Shown here one piece after another: positions 34,868 to 47,055 of a stretch of DNA of 64,000 nucleotides; the stretch's first letter is position 1, and every line of letters begins with the position of its first letter. The stretch is from assembly GCA_028753945.1 (NCBI GenBank), contig JAPNXP010000009.1:2418001-2482000 (forward strand). Direction: 5' to 3'. The notes beneath the pieces are model-generated. The model saw only the letters and a list, made by a program, of their open reading frames with translations. It was not told the origin of the DNA and made no database searches. The translations under genes were made by a program, and so were the position numbers. Source of the DNA: Hexactinellida sp. DTS-2022 (taxonomy: Eukaryota; Porifera; Hexactinellida).

Positions 34868-35033
34868 CATAGGCGTCGTAACCCGCCCGGGTGCCCGGAA
34901 ATGTCCGGGCGGCCCGGAAGGGTTGCCCCTATGCTACTAATACTATACCCGGAGTTTACCCGGACATTACCCGGAATTTCCGGGCGGCCCGAAGGATTGA
35001 CCTTTGCATTTACGACGCCTATGGTGATGATGA
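34868..35033. mobile_element. hAT MITE (166 bp)
   Basis: Inverted ends cataggcgtcgtaa and ttacgacgcctatg, perfect 8-bp duplication gtgatgat at 34860-34867 and 35034-35041. The interior repeats cccggaaatgtccgggcgg-type blocks in both senses. Uninterrupted monomers elsewhere give the empty site (ggtgatgatgacatcg). Confidence 0.93.
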
Positions 35034-35232
35034 CATCGTTAAAAAAATGTGATTTTACAATTTTGTGAATTCGATATTTCTAAAGTGTTGGGAAGAATAT
35101 AGTGATTACACACGTGCACAGAAAAAATCCTGACTCATCACCTATTAATATGCTATTATATTCTGCTAAAACTCTAATATCTGTGAAATGAAGTTAGTAA
35201 AAGGAAACTCCCAACACACTAAGGGTCCTTAC

Positions 35233-35530
35233 CAGTGCTCGACAAATTAGGTGGTTTGTTGGCGTTAGCCACCAAAAATCTTTCTTAAGCCACCAAATTT
35301 AAACTGGTGGCTTAACTAATCCACCATTAATTGTCGAATAATTTGATGTTGTGTTGATTTTATTGTTCGTTGAATTATTGGATATGAAATTTAGTGTTAT
35401 TTTACGCATCAGAAGTTTGTCAAGCCATCAGTGGTTTGTTAAACCGGCCGTTGATTATTCTTTAGCCACCAGAAAAAGTGAGGTGGTGGCTTAATTAGCC
35501 ACCATCAAAATTTCATTTTGTCGAGCACTG
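35233..35530. mobile_element. hAT MITE (298 bp)
   Basis: Inverted ends cagtgctcgacaaa and ttttgtcgagcactg. Flanking 8-mers gtccttac and gtccgtac differ by one base. The arms repeat gccacca and ggtggc words. Confidence 0.88.
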
Positions 35531-35606
35531 GTCCGTACCCTCCTAAACACCTTTATTCTGATGATGACATGACGAAAAATCTAAAATTACACCTGGGCCG
35601 ACAGTA

Positions 35607-35774
35607 CCGTATATACTCTAATAGTAGCCCCTATTCGAATAATCTCCTACCTCTAATAATAGCCCCCCAAATTAGCAAATATAAATTTACTACCGGTACC
35701 CTGAATAAATTTATTTATCTAATATTAGTCGCAATACGATTATCAACTGACTATGTATACTAAATATATTATAT
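35607..35774. other. Unclassified AT-rich spacer
   Basis: Contains two similar blocks (ctaatagtagcccc and ctaataatagcccc) but no bounded element or gene. Confidence 0.3.
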
Positions 35775-35914
35775 CACCATGCGTGACCTACGTTATAATA
35801 AGGCCTGTTCATTAGTGTTAAATTTTGGACCATGATGTCGTTTAAATCCATTGATTCTTTTTAGAATAAATGTTATCGTTAGAGATATAGGGCTGCATGC
35901 ACTTGTCAGAATTT

Positions 35915-36055
35915 TGAAGTTGTCATATGTCAGAATAGTGGGAGTTGTCACATGTCAGAATGGATATTTGTAAAATTGTCACAAGTCAGAATGGATATTT
36001 GTAAAATTGTCACAAGTCAAAATTGATATTTGTAAAATTGTCACATGTCAGAATC
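35915..36055. repeat. 31-bp subterminal repeats of the P-like element
   Basis: About four units of 31 bp (gtcagaatggatatttgtaa plus aattgtcacaa), the outer ones degenerate, about 130 bp inside the left end. Confidence 0.85.
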
Positions 36056-36153
36056 CTTTTCATTACTGTTATTAATTATCAGAGTTTAATTTCTAATTGT
36101 TTGATCATTTTTTAACTTAATTATCAAAGTAGATATAAAAACTATATCTGAAT

Positions 36154-38221
36154 ACAGAATCCAATTGCTCCGATTTGCCAAGATTACAATTTATTTTTGG
36201 CCAACTAGAGAATGTGGGTATTTACAAGAAGAGAAGGAAATATAATGTTATTACACAAATTCTGGCCATAAAAACGCATCTGGTTTCTCCTGCTAGTTAC
36301 AAATTTCTCCAAAGTTCAGAATGCATTTCTTTTCCACATGTTCACACACTAGAAATGTTGTACTCTTCTTTTGGGCTGGAAACGACTCTTGTACTTACCT
36401 TAGCCAGGTAACTTCTTCTTTTGGTTCTCAAGAGAAGAATGTAATTATTCAGATGGATGAGATCCACGTTAAGTCTGTTATCTCATAATAGGGTGAAAAA
36501 TATTTGGTCCTAACTTATCCCCTGAAAACCCCACAAAAACTGTATTTGCTATCATGGTTTCTAGTTTACACCAAAAATGGTCCTGTATTTCTCGTTTGAT
36601 ACCTTGCGCATCTATATCTGCTGAATACCTTTTTCCTATAATTAAGTCTTGTATTTTGGATATCGAATCTTGCGATTTGAAAGTACAGATTATTTCTACC
36701 GACAATTACCCTTTAAACGTGAACTTATTCAAGTTATTTTCTCCAACTAAACAGTTAGAGACTAGTGTACCACACCCTTCTGATAATAAAAGAAAACTCT
36801 ATGTTACTTTTGACTTTGTGCACATTTTTAAAAGTATTCGAAACAACTGGTTGAATCAGAAAGATATTCGGAAAACCTTTCACTTTCCCAACTTTCAGTC
36901 TCAGAACATTAAGCTGGATTACTGTGTGTATCCTGTTCAAGTTTACTCTGCATCTTTTAGTGATGTGCGTCTCCTCTATAATTTAGAGAAAGAATCCTTA
37001 GCTAAGTTAGCTCCTAGCTGACTATCAAAGCTCGATATCCTTCTGCTATTGAGCGCCAAAATGTGAAACTTGTTTTGAAAGTATTCAACGAATTAACTGT
37101 TGCAGCTCTGAAGTTACTGAATGAACTCCGTAACCAAGAAGACCGAAACAATACACACGACTTTGTTGAAATGCTTCTTCAAATTTGGAAACTTTTCAAC
37201 ATAAATTCCCCACTTAAAGGTAAACGTTGGAATGATGATATCTCAAGACCTCTAACATACCAGGGCGAACGATTTTCATTCTTAGCTTGTATTGTTATTT
37301 GGTTAGAGACTTGGCTGGCCTTGCCAGGAAATGTATGAAAGTTAATTAAACAAACGTTTACCAGTCTAAACATGCTTGTACTGTATTGCCTCTTATAACT
37401 AACCATTAACTGGATTTTGTGGATTTAACTATCTTTTGACATCCTTTTTACAGACAGATCCATTGGAACATCACTTTGGCCTATATCGTATGATGTCAGG
37501 TTCAAACTATCATATCTCGTATCTTCAAATCCTTGAAACTGAACGCCGCCTCAAGTTATCTAACATATTAAAGATTTTAGCTTCACAACAAGATTGTGGC
37601 TTATATTCAATTCAGACATTTATTGATTCATACATATCCCTTGATACGAATAATGGCGATGAAATCGATGTCCAAATAGTCTGAGATGAAATTGATGATC
37701 TAACTTCCATTGAATGTAGTTTACAGACTCTTCAGCCATTAGCTTTTATTGCTGGTTATGCAGTACATAAATATATTTAAAGAACTCAGCCATGTCATGT
37801 TTGCATTGATCTTTTGACCATTGACAAAGACTTTATCTTTGATGAAGATTCACAACCCGAGTTCAGGCTTTTGCAATTAACTGACCGTGGTGGCCTAAAG
37901 TATCCATCTGAGTTTATCCTCGAATCTATAGTAACTTTATGGAAGACGTTAATTTCAATTGAAAGCAAAAAAAACTTGTTGGCGATATTGAGGGAAGGAT
38001 CATCCATAAAAATTATTGTGAAAGTAACCTTGATATTCTTAGAAGAGACTGATGCGATTGCTAAATTGAGTTGCATTTCTTGTGGTGTCTCTATTTTGAC
38101 TATCCTAAAAAATCTTATTTTCACTTGCGCCAACTGTTTACTAGCTAAGGTTAATAATTATAAATCCGCTGTTGCATCTAAAGGTATAGAAAAGCGAAAA
38201 CTGAAGAAGTTCTCACATTAA
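36154..38221 (+). pseudogene. P-element/THAP9-like transposase
   Basis: Segments occur in the order of the family: LVSPASYKFLQSS with FPHVHTLEMLYSSFG, IIQMDEIHVKS (first catalytic acid region), then ISTDNYPLNVNLFKLF and RKLYVTFDFVHIFKSIRNNW. Next come RPLTYQGERFSFLACIVIWLETW and TDPLEHHFGLYRMMSG. The end has FIAGYAVHKYI, CHVC and LTDRGGLKYPSEFI. A 121-nt intron with GT/AG ends (37333-37453) joins LPGN to TDPLEHHF. Stops and frame changes near 36487, 37020, 37684 and 37780 inactivate it. No N-terminal THAP zinc finger was found upstream. In an active copy it would bind and cut the element's ends. Confidence 0.8.
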
Positions 38222-38645
38222 TGAAATACACCAGAAGGCTACTCTTCTATTATTATTATTGTTATTTTTATTGTTATTTGAACCCACATTATTATTTATG
38301 TATTCTTATCATTGTTGTTAAGTATGCAATAAAGACTCATTAGAGAAAATCTATTAATTTACTAGAATTATTTATTATAACAGATTAATTTCTAAATGAA
38401 GTTGAAAACATTGAACTGTGTTTATCACTTTCTCATCGTACACTACTTCATCCATGGTACATTTGATGGTAGGCCTTATATATAGTAGGCTATGACAAAA
38501 CACATAAACAACAAGTGCTTTGTATATTGTAACATGAAACAGTTCACTAAAACAAAATATTAACATATCGACATCAAAATTTCTGCGTCATTTGCGTTAC
38601 GAAAATAAATAGTGTCATTAATGGTTTCGTAGGTCGGCGTCCTCC
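38222..38645. other. Spacer and right end of the P-like element
   Basis: AT-rich sequence with the P-family end words at 38450-38495. The rest shows no gene. Confidence 0.4.
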
Positions 38646-38646
38646 C

Positions 38647-38658
38647 ATATATATAAAT
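38647..38658 (+). promoter_or_regulatory. TATA-like box before the Myb/SANT gene
   Basis: The run atatatataaa lies about 40-50 bp before ATG 38699, at a distance that fits a short 5' leader. Confidence 0.45.
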
Positions 38659-38698
38659 TGCTGCTGAGTACTTGCAATAAGTTTACAATACCGAAAAA

Positions 38699-39419
38699 AT
38701 GGACCATAACCGCAAAACAAATTGGACCAGAGAAGAAGAATGCAGTCTCATTAATGAAATTGAATCAGCAGGTGAGATTTTGAAAGGCTCAGGAAATAGT
38801 GCTGACAAAAACAAAAAGAAGAAACAAATCTGGAGAGACATTGTAGTCAAACTTAATTCAGCATATGGCAATGGCAGAGCTGTAGAAGATGTGAAAAAAA
38901 ATGGACCAACCTTAAGCTAAACGCCAAGCATAAAATTGATGCAAGCTTTAGGGAAGCCAGAAAGACTGGGGGGGTACAAACACTGCTTGCCATGTTGAAG
39001 ACGAAGACATGCTCATTATATCAGCAGATAGAGGTATTTCTGACTCTGCAGACCGGGTAACAGACATGTTTCAAAACACCCCTGCTTTTAGTGGAATTTC
39101 AGGTGCTGTTGATCTTTTCCAAGCACCAGCTGGGAACAATGGAATCCCAATACGCGTAGCATCAAATAGCTTAACAGCATCAACAGAGGGTCCCGTTGAA
39201 TTTGAAGGCAGTCCAATTTTAGAGTCTCCAGAAGTTGAAATCCCGACATATAAGCCATCAAAGAAAAGTCGGAAGAGGAGGCGAACTGTTGATAACCAAG
39301 ATGATTCGGTAGAGTTATTGAGTGCTGCAGACTTACTTCCATTACAGCAGGCAGTTTTGTATCAACAGATGGCTGTATTCTCAGCACAGCTTCAGTTGAT
39401 AGGAGAGCAGAGGGAGTAA
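38699..39419 (+). pseudogene. Myb/SANT-like DNA-binding protein
   Basis: The N-terminus holds a Myb/SANT-like domain with NWTREEECSLINEI, QIWRDIVVKLN and, after a frame change, KKWTNLKLNAKHKI and REARKTGG. This pattern is typical of NAIF1-like and Harbinger-associated Myb proteins. The rest is an acidic region with a basic patch (KKSRKRRR) and a Gln/Leu-rich tail ending at TAA 39417-39419. The two frame changes fall at an A8 run (38893-38900 region) and a G7 run (38968-38975 region). They may be assembly errors in homopolymers and not real damage. No introns. It lies directly beside hairpin copy 17. It may be a transposon-encoded DNA-binding partner or a host gene derived from one. Confidence 0.6.
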
Positions 39420-39458
39420 TAATTATAGATTGAAACGTTTAAGACTGATGGAAAAAAA

Positions 39459-39573
39459 TCCAAAATTGCAGCCTGTGCCGACGCATGTTCCTTTTGTGGC
39501 ACTATATTTTGGTGGTAGTTTATTGATAGTGCCTCCAATGGAACATGCTGTGGACACAGGCTGCAATTTTGTA
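39459..39573. repeat. Hairpin copy 17
   Basis: Forward foldback; the right arm ends ttttgtatt in place of ttttggatt. The surrounding arms are short and degraded. Confidence 0.9.
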
Positions 39574-39600
39574 TTTTTTTCGGCATGTCATGAACGTCAC

Positions 39601-39865
39601 CAGTGGCAGATCTAGACATGTTGAAAGGGGGGGCTCAAGAAATAATGCGAGCGTAGTGAGCAACTTATAAGGGGGTATGGGGTAACCCCCAGATTTTCTT
39701 TGGGTAATATACACTCAGAAGTCATTTTAAACGCTAATTTCTTTATAATGAGCCATAATTCAAACTTGAGGCTGAAGTTTCTTAATTATTTTGTCAATTT
39801 CAGCTAAATTTCAGTCAATTTCATTTTTTTGAAGGGTGGGCCCAGGCCCCCTGGATCCGCCCCTG
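39601..39865. mobile_element. hAT-like MITE (265 bp)
   Basis: Imperfect inverted ends cagtggcagatctag and ggatccgcccctg. Only gtcac (5 bp) is clearly duplicated at 39596-39600 and 39866-39870. The interior shares a segment with 23660-23700. Confidence 0.7.
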
Positions 39866-40980
39866 GTCACATGGTGTTTACACCCATTTTTCAATTTGTT
39901 ACGGGACAAAGGAACGTTTGATAAATTTCATGCTTATTTCTATTTTAAACCATCTTGAGTTTAAGTTTATATTTTCATTACAAATGCGTTTTAGACCCCC
40001 CTATCACTCTAATAAAATTCGGGCACTAAACACGCACACAGACGAATAGTCATTTAATAGATATTCCAATTCATTAATCCATTGTTTGCATATCAGTCAT
40101 CGTTTTAAAATTGAAATCAGCATACTCGCTTACTTTGAATTACATATGGGATTAAGTTTATATTTCCATTATTAATGCGTTATAAACCCCCCCCCCCCCT
40201 TATACTCTAATACATTTCGGGCACCAAGCACACACAATGTCACACATAGACAAATATTTATACAAATAGATATTCCATCTCATTAATCCATTGTTTGAAT
40301 ATCAGAAATCGTTCTGAAATTGGATAACTGTTGAGTGAAATTGAATTTTCATATAGGAGAAAACTTTAATACAACTATGTATTAGAAATCGATTTATATA
40401 GTAGCAGCTATTGAATCAAATTGAATTATTCATTTACAATATAATACTTTATTGTAACTATGATATCAGAAATTGATTTGTATAGTAATAGCTATTGAAT
40501 GTAAATTAGTTATTCATATATACTAGAATTCTTTATTGTAATTATAATATCAACAATAACTTGAATCGAAATAACACTGAATCTAATTGAATTATTCATA
40601 AATAGTAGATTTTCATCAAAACCACGAAATGATTGCATAATTGAATATTAATGATTTTACGATTTTAGAAAGTTAAGGGTGAATTGTGGCAACTTTTAGC
40701 CTAATTCTCAGGAAAATGAGGACGGATTAATAAAATCGTGAAGAGCTATCAGTTGCAAAATACTTTTCTGAAGCTATCGATTTGAAATTTTTTTAGTTAT
40801 TTCTTAAGGTTTTCCTATGGGACGAAAAAAGCTAAAAGTCCCGTTAAAATTTTTTCCAAGTCGAAATTGAAAAATCGGGCCACGAGATGCACATTAATCA
40901 ACAACCAGACACCTATCCTGAAAATCTCAGAGCTCTAGCACTTATGGTTTAGCCTGGGGAGGCGACACGGAGAAAAAAAA

Positions 40981-41093
40981 TCCAAAATTGCAGCCTGTGC
41001 CGTCGCATGTTCCTCTGGTGGCACTATATTTTTGTGGTGGTTTATTAATAGTGCCTCCAATGGAACATGCTGCTCCACAGGTGCAATTTTGGA
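40981..41093. repeat. Hairpin copy 18
   Basis: Forward foldback with a worn stem (gccgtcgcatg against catgctgctcc). Confidence 0.9.
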
Positions 41094-41210
41094 TTTTTTT
41101 CGACATGTCATCATCACTATGAAGGTGTTAGAGTAATTCAGATAGGTGTTTCGGAATGTAACGACCCTTAGTGAGTTGGAAGTTTCATTTTAGCGCACTT
41201 CATCTCAAAG

Positions 41211-41447
41211 CAGGCCTTCATCTAGCCCTAAGAGATCCGCGCACCCAAAGTGATGTACATTTTACAATCGCGCACCCAAATTTACCAAAAATACGACATT
41301 TATCAAAAAAAAGACCAAAATTAGTATTAAAATACTCTGGGTGCGCACTGCGCACCCAAAATAATTCCAATTTCACGCACCCTTCCAGCAATTTTTCTCG
41401 AAATCACGAACTCCTGGGTGCGCGCCGCGCACCCAGATGAAGGCCTG
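41211..41447. mobile_element. hAT MITE (237 bp) with paralogous empty site
   Basis: Inverted ends caggccttcatct and agatgaaggcctg, perfect 8-bp duplication tctcaaag at 41203-41210 and 41448-41455. The paralogous monomer at 46007-46014 reads tctcaaag once without the element. The body repeats gcgcaccca words. Confidence 0.95.
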
Positions 41448-42838
41448 TCTCAAAGATATTCAAGTTTCAGTGGAAAATAATAGGTGATGACTCAGCATTT
41501 TCTATGTGCGTGTTGGGTGATCACCCACCATCAACCAACCTTTTCGAATTATATATTTCACAAAATTGTGAAAACTAATTTTTTTACGATGTCATCATCA
41601 CCTCAAGGTGTCAAGACACATTTGTAGAGGTGTTATGTGCCATAAGGATCAATTGATAAATTGTAAGTTTGTTTCTATCTTGCATCATCTCTGAGATTAA
41701 TGATATTTAGCTAATTAGTATAAATATTAATTAAATTATTAATAATTTAACACCAATTTGAATTTACTAAGTAAATTAATTTGGACCAAATTTCAATTCC
41801 GCACACTCGATGTTCCCTAATAAACAAATTGGAAGCATCTATATAATATTATGTCAATTATAGACGGAGTTAATTATAATTAATTACATTAGTATATTAA
41901 TATTGTTTAAGAGTCTTCTTGAAGAAGCAATGTATTCACATAATTTGTCGTTTTATGGAATATATAATCATAATTTTCAATTAGAAAATCGAAGCCTATT
42001 CGATCTCACAAGTTGAATCAATATAATTATTACAACTGAAATAAATGCGTTATAAACCCCCCCTTACACTCTAATACATTTCGGGTACCAAGCACACACA
42101 TAGACAAATATTTATACAAAAAGATATTCCATCTCATTAATCCATTGTTTGAATATCAGAAATCGTTCTGAAATTGAATAACTGTTGAGTGAAATTGAAT
42201 TTTCATATAGGAGAAAACTTTAATACAACTATGCATTAGAAACCGATTTATATAGTAGCAGCTATTGAATCAAATTGAATTATTCATATAAATAGAGTAC
42301 TTTATTGTAACTATGATATCAGAAATTGATTTGTATAGTAATAGCTGTTGAATTTAATTAATTATTCATATATACAAGAATTCTTTATTGTAATTATGAT
42401 ATCAACAATAACTTGAATCGAAATAGCATTGAATCTAATTGAATTATTCATAAATAGTAGTTCTTCATCGAAACCACGAAATAATTGCATAACTGAATAT
42501 TAATGAATTTACGATTTTAGATAGTTAAGGGTGAATTGTGGCAACTTTGAGCCTAATTATCAGGAAAATGAGGACGGATTAAAAAAATCGTGAAGAGCTA
42601 TCAGTTGCAAAATACTTTTCTGATACTAATTATTCTAAAAAAATTCTTGTTATTGGATTTATTTTCTTATGGGACAAAAAATGCTAAAAGTCCCGTTAAA
42701 AATTTTCCCAAGTCGAAATTAATAAATCGTGACCCCAGGTGCACATCTGTTACCCATGAGACACATATTGTGAAAATTTTGGCTCTTAGTTAATAAAACT
42801 CTGGTCAGTAGAGAGGCTACGGACCAATAACAATAAAA

Positions 42839-42952
42839 TCCAAAATTGCAGCCTGTGCCGACGCATGTTCCTTTTGTGGCACTATATTTTGGTGGTGGTT
42901 TATTTATAGTGCCTCCAAAGGATCATGCTGTCGTCACAGCTGCAATTTTGGA
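42839..42952. repeat. Hairpin copy 19
   Basis: Forward foldback; the right arm has tcgtcacagctgc against gcagcctgtgccga on the left, so the stem is partly unpaired. Confidence 0.9.
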
Positions 42953-44288
42953 TTTTTTCGCCATCTTATGAACGCCTCATAGTGTTTAGACTCATTTAAC
43001 AAGTTGTATGGTACAAAGGAACGATTGTTGATTTTAAATTATTTCTATCTTGAACCACCTTGAGTTTAATGCCATTCATTCATTATGTATAGATAATAAT
43101 TTATATAAATAGTTAATTATTTGAGCAATGTTATCCACTGTGATTTGAGTTAAGTAAACAAATTCCCAATATAATTTACTTTGCTTTAATCCATTGAATA
43201 TTAATATACTGTTAAAAATTGGAAATAAGCATACTTGTTTACTTAGAATGACAAAAGGATTAAGTTTATATTTCCATTATAAATGCGTTATAATTATCCC
43301 CCCCCTATCACTCTAATACAATTCGGACACCAAACACGCACACAGACGAATAGTCATTTAATAGATATTCCATTTCATTAATCCATTGTTTGTATATCTG
43401 TCATCGTTTTAAAATTGAAATCAGCATACTCGCTTACTTTGAATGATATATTGGGATTAAGTTTATATTTCCATTATAAATGCGTTATAAACCCCCCTTA
43501 CACTCTAATACATTTCGGGCACCAAGCATACACATAGACAAATATTTATACAAATAGATATTCCATCTCATTAATCCATTGTTTGAATATCAGAATCGTT
43601 CTGAAATTGAATAACTGTTGAGTTAAATTGAATTTTCTTATAGGAGAAAACTTTAAATACAACTATTGTATTAGAAATCGATTTATATAGTAGCAGCTAT
43701 TGAATCAAATTGAATTATTCATATACACTAGAATACTTTATTGTAACTATGATATCAGAAATTGATTTGTATAGTAATAGCTATTGAATGTAAATTAACT
43801 ATTCATATATTCTAGAATTCTTTATTGTAATTATGATATCAACAATAACTTCAATCGAAATAACACTGAATCTAATTGAATTATTCATAAATATAGTTAT
43901 TCATTGAAACCACGAAATAATTGCATAATTGAATATTAATGAATTTATGATTTTAGAAAGTTAAGGGTGAATTGTGGCAACTTTGAGCCTAATTATTGGG
44001 AAAATGAGGACAGATTAAAAAAATCGTGAAGAGCTATCAGTTGCAAAATACTTTTCTGATACTAATGATTCTAAATTTTTTCTTGTTATTGCATTTATTT
44101 TCTTATGGGACAAAAAAAGCTAAAAGTCCCGTTAAAAATTTTCCCAAGTCGAAATTAATAAATCGTGACCCCAGGTGCACATCTGTGACCCATGAGACAC
44201 ATATTCTGAAAATTTTGGCTCTTAGTTAATAAAACTCTGGTCAGTAGAGAGGCTACGGACCAATAATAACCAAAGCACTAAGACCAAT

Positions 44289-44516
44289 ACTGGGCCACTA
44301 TACTATAGTATAGTCGGCACAGTAATAATATTAATAACCAAAGCACTAAGACCAATACTGGGCCACTATACTATAGTATAGTCGGCACAGTAATAATAAC
44401 CAAGGCACTAAGACCAATACTGGGCCACTATACTATAGTATAGTCGGCACAGTAATAATATACCAAAGCACTAAGACCAATACTGGGCCACTATACTATA
44501 GTATAGTCGGCACAGT
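44289..44516. repeat. 35-bp palindrome cluster I (4 units)
   Basis: Units at 44289-44323, 44357-44391, 44419-44453 and 44482-44516. Spacers are of the type ccaaagcactaagaccaat, unlike family 1, yet the 35-bp core is unchanged. No hairpin is present here. Confidence 0.95.
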
Positions 44517-44784
44517 AAAAAGTACGTACTAACCGAGGTACGTCTTATCCGTATGCATAATCCATAAGTCGAAATAATTACTTCTAGAACACGTACTAAC
44601 CGAATTAAAATACATACATTTTATTTAATTGTGAATATAAATTGGTACGTCTTATCCGAGTACGTATTAACCGAATCATTTATAATGGATCAGATTGGAG
44701 GAAAAATCGGTTATTAGAGAACAGTACGTAATATCCGAGAGTACGTCTTAAGCCGAGTACGTACTAAGCGAGTTCCACTGTATT
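44517..44784. mobile_element. Possible Tc1/pogo-type MITE
   Basis: Repeated words gtacgtactaaccgag and gtacgtcttatccgag fill the stretch, which ends gagttccactgta, a pogo-like end. The left end is not recognisable; it abuts palindrome cluster I. Confidence 0.45.
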
Positions 44785-45784
44785 TCCATTATAAATGCGT
44801 TTTAGACCCCCAAGACACTCTAATACAATTCGGGCACCAAACAAGCACACAAACGAATAATCATAAACTAGAAATTCCATCTCAATTAACCATTGTTTAT
44901 ATATCAGTAATCGTTTTGAAATATAAATCAGCATACTTGTTTACTTAGAATGACATATGGGATTAAATTTATATTTCCATTATTAATGCGTTATAAACCC
45001 CCCTTACACTCTAATACATTTCGGGCACCAAGCACACACATAGACAAATATTTATACTAATAGATATTCCATCTCATTAATCCATTGTTTGAATATCAGA
45101 AATCGTTCTGAAATTGAATAGCTGTTGAGTGAAATTGAATTAACATATAGGAGAAAACTTTAATACAACTATGTATTATAAATTGATTTATATAGTAGCA
45201 GATATTGAATCAAATTGAATTATTCATATAAATAAAGTACTTTAATGTAACTATGATATCAGAAATTGATTTGCATAGTAATAGCTATTGAATGTAAATT
45301 AATTATTCATATATACTAGAATTATTTATTTTAACTATGATATCAGCAATAACTTCAATCGAAATAACACTGAATCAATTGAATTATTCATAAATAGTAG
45401 ATCTTTATCGAAACCACGAAATAATTGCATAATTGAATATTAATGAATTTACGATTTTAGAAAGTTAAGGGTGAATTGTGGCAACTTTGAGCTTAATTAT
45501 CAGGAAAATGAGGACAGATTAAAAGAATCGTGAAGAGCTATCAGTTTCAAAATACTTTTCTGATACTAATGATTCTAAAATTTTTCTTGTTATTGCATTT
45601 ATTTTCTTGTGGGACAAAAAAAGCTAAAAGTCCCGTTAAAATTTTTCCCAAGTCGAAATTGAAAAATCAGGCCACGAAGTGCACATTAATCAACAACCAG
45701 ACACCTATCCTGAAAATTTCAGAGCTCTAGCACTTATGGTTTAGCCTGGGGAGGCGACACGGAAAAAAAAAAAAAAAAAAAAAA

Positions 45785-45897
45785 TCCAAAATTGCAGCCT
45801 GTGCCGTCGCATGTTCCTCTGGTGGCACTATATTTTTGTGGTGGTTTATTAATAGTGCCTCCAATGGAACATGCTGCTCCACAGGTGCAATTTTGGA
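45785..45897. repeat. Hairpin copy 20
   Basis: Near-identical to copy 18, preceded by a run of about 20 A. Confidence 0.9.
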
Positions 45898-46698
45898 TTT
45901 TTTTCGACATGTCATCATCACTATGAAGGTGTTAGAGTAATTCAGATAGGTGTTTCGGAATGTAACGACCCTTAGTGAGTTGGAAGTTTCATTTTAGCTC
46001 ACTTCATCTCAAAGATATTCAAGTTTCAGTGGAAAATAATAGGTGATGACTCAGCATTTTCTATGTGCGTGTTGGGTGATCACCCACCACCAACCAACCC
46101 ATTCGAATTATATATTTCACAAAATTGTGAAAACTAATTTTTTTACGATGTCATCATCACCTCAATGTGTCAAGACACATTTGTAGAGGTGTTATGTGCC
46201 ATAAGGATCAATTGATAAATTGTAAGTTTGTTTCTATCTTGCATCATCTCTGAGATTAATGATATTTAGCTAATTAGTATATTATAAACCCCCCTTACAC
46301 TCTAATACATTTCGGGCACCAAGCACACACATAGACAAATATTTATACTAATAGATATTCCATCTCATTAATCCATTGTTTGAATATCAGAAATCGTTCT
46401 GAAATAAGGACCAATTGATAAATTGAAAGTTTATTTCTATCTTCTATGATCTCAGAGATTTATGATATTTAATTAATTAGTATAAATAATTATTTATATT
46501 ATATATAATTTAGCACCAATTCCAATGTCAACTTATATTTATTAAGTTAAATTATTTTGTCATAAATAATTAATTAATTAATTTGGCTATCAAATTTCTA
46601 TTCCGCACACTCGATAACCCCTAATAAACAAATTGGAAGCATCTATATAAGTCATATACTGACTGAATTAATTATAATTAATTACGTCAGTATATTAA

Positions 46699-47055
46699 GG
46701 CCGTATAAAATAAATAACTTGTTTATCATCCCAGCCCGCCCCAATTTTTACTATCCGTCCGGATCTATTTTATTATTATCTTATGAACATAATCGTACAA
46801 AATATATGTAATAAACTTGTGTAAAGTACCTACTATGCATATATTTCTAATAAGTCCTATATTTTAGAGCATTACTTTAATTATTTGGGCATTGTAATGT
46901 TATTTTCTAATTAAATTAAATATTTATATTTATTTTTGGCATAAGATGATGTTATTTGTATATTAATGAAATAAAAAATAAAAATAAATCCCGTCCGCCG
47001 TCCTAATTTTCTCGAAAAATATGGATGATAAACAAGTAATTTATTTTATGTGGCC
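46699..47055. mobile_element. Harbinger-type MITE (357 bp)
   Basis: Inverted ends of about 36 bp beginning ggccgtataaaataaataac and closing ttatttta plus tgtggcc. A TAA stands on each side (46696-46698 and 47056-47058). Three-base TWA duplications and GG-starting ends fit PIF/Harbinger. Other monomers give the empty site. Confidence 0.85.

Larger units (their letters stand above)
34026..35606 (-). repeat. Inverted monomer of the modular repeat
   Basis: It starts with an inverted left arm of the second subfamily (ggtgcacctggggtcacg stem words, gagacac-type sequence) and runs through a long-form right arm (gatgatgacatcgtt). It ends in half a degraded hairpin (ctaaaattacacctgggcc at 35581). Two hAT MITEs are inserted. 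Confidence 0.75.
35775..38495 (+). mobile_element. P-like DNA transposon, broken
   Basis: The left end region (gcgtgacctacgttataata, aaggcctg, ggaccatg) and right end region (catccatggtac, taggccttatatatagtagg) are imperfect inverses and enclose a P/THAP9-type transposase. The same terminal words bound the inverted repeat at 57225-58850 and the fragment near 24140. The exact outer bases and an 8-bp duplication could not be fixed by eye. Confidence 0.6.

Noticed and set aside
35915-36055. Second 31-bp array as CRISPR
   Set aside because: Same reason; it is a subterminal array in a P-like transposon.
42590-45730. Three similar 66-67-codon frames starting MKSYQ
   Set aside because: They lie at the same place in repeated monomers, and differences between copies fall equally at all codon positions by eye.
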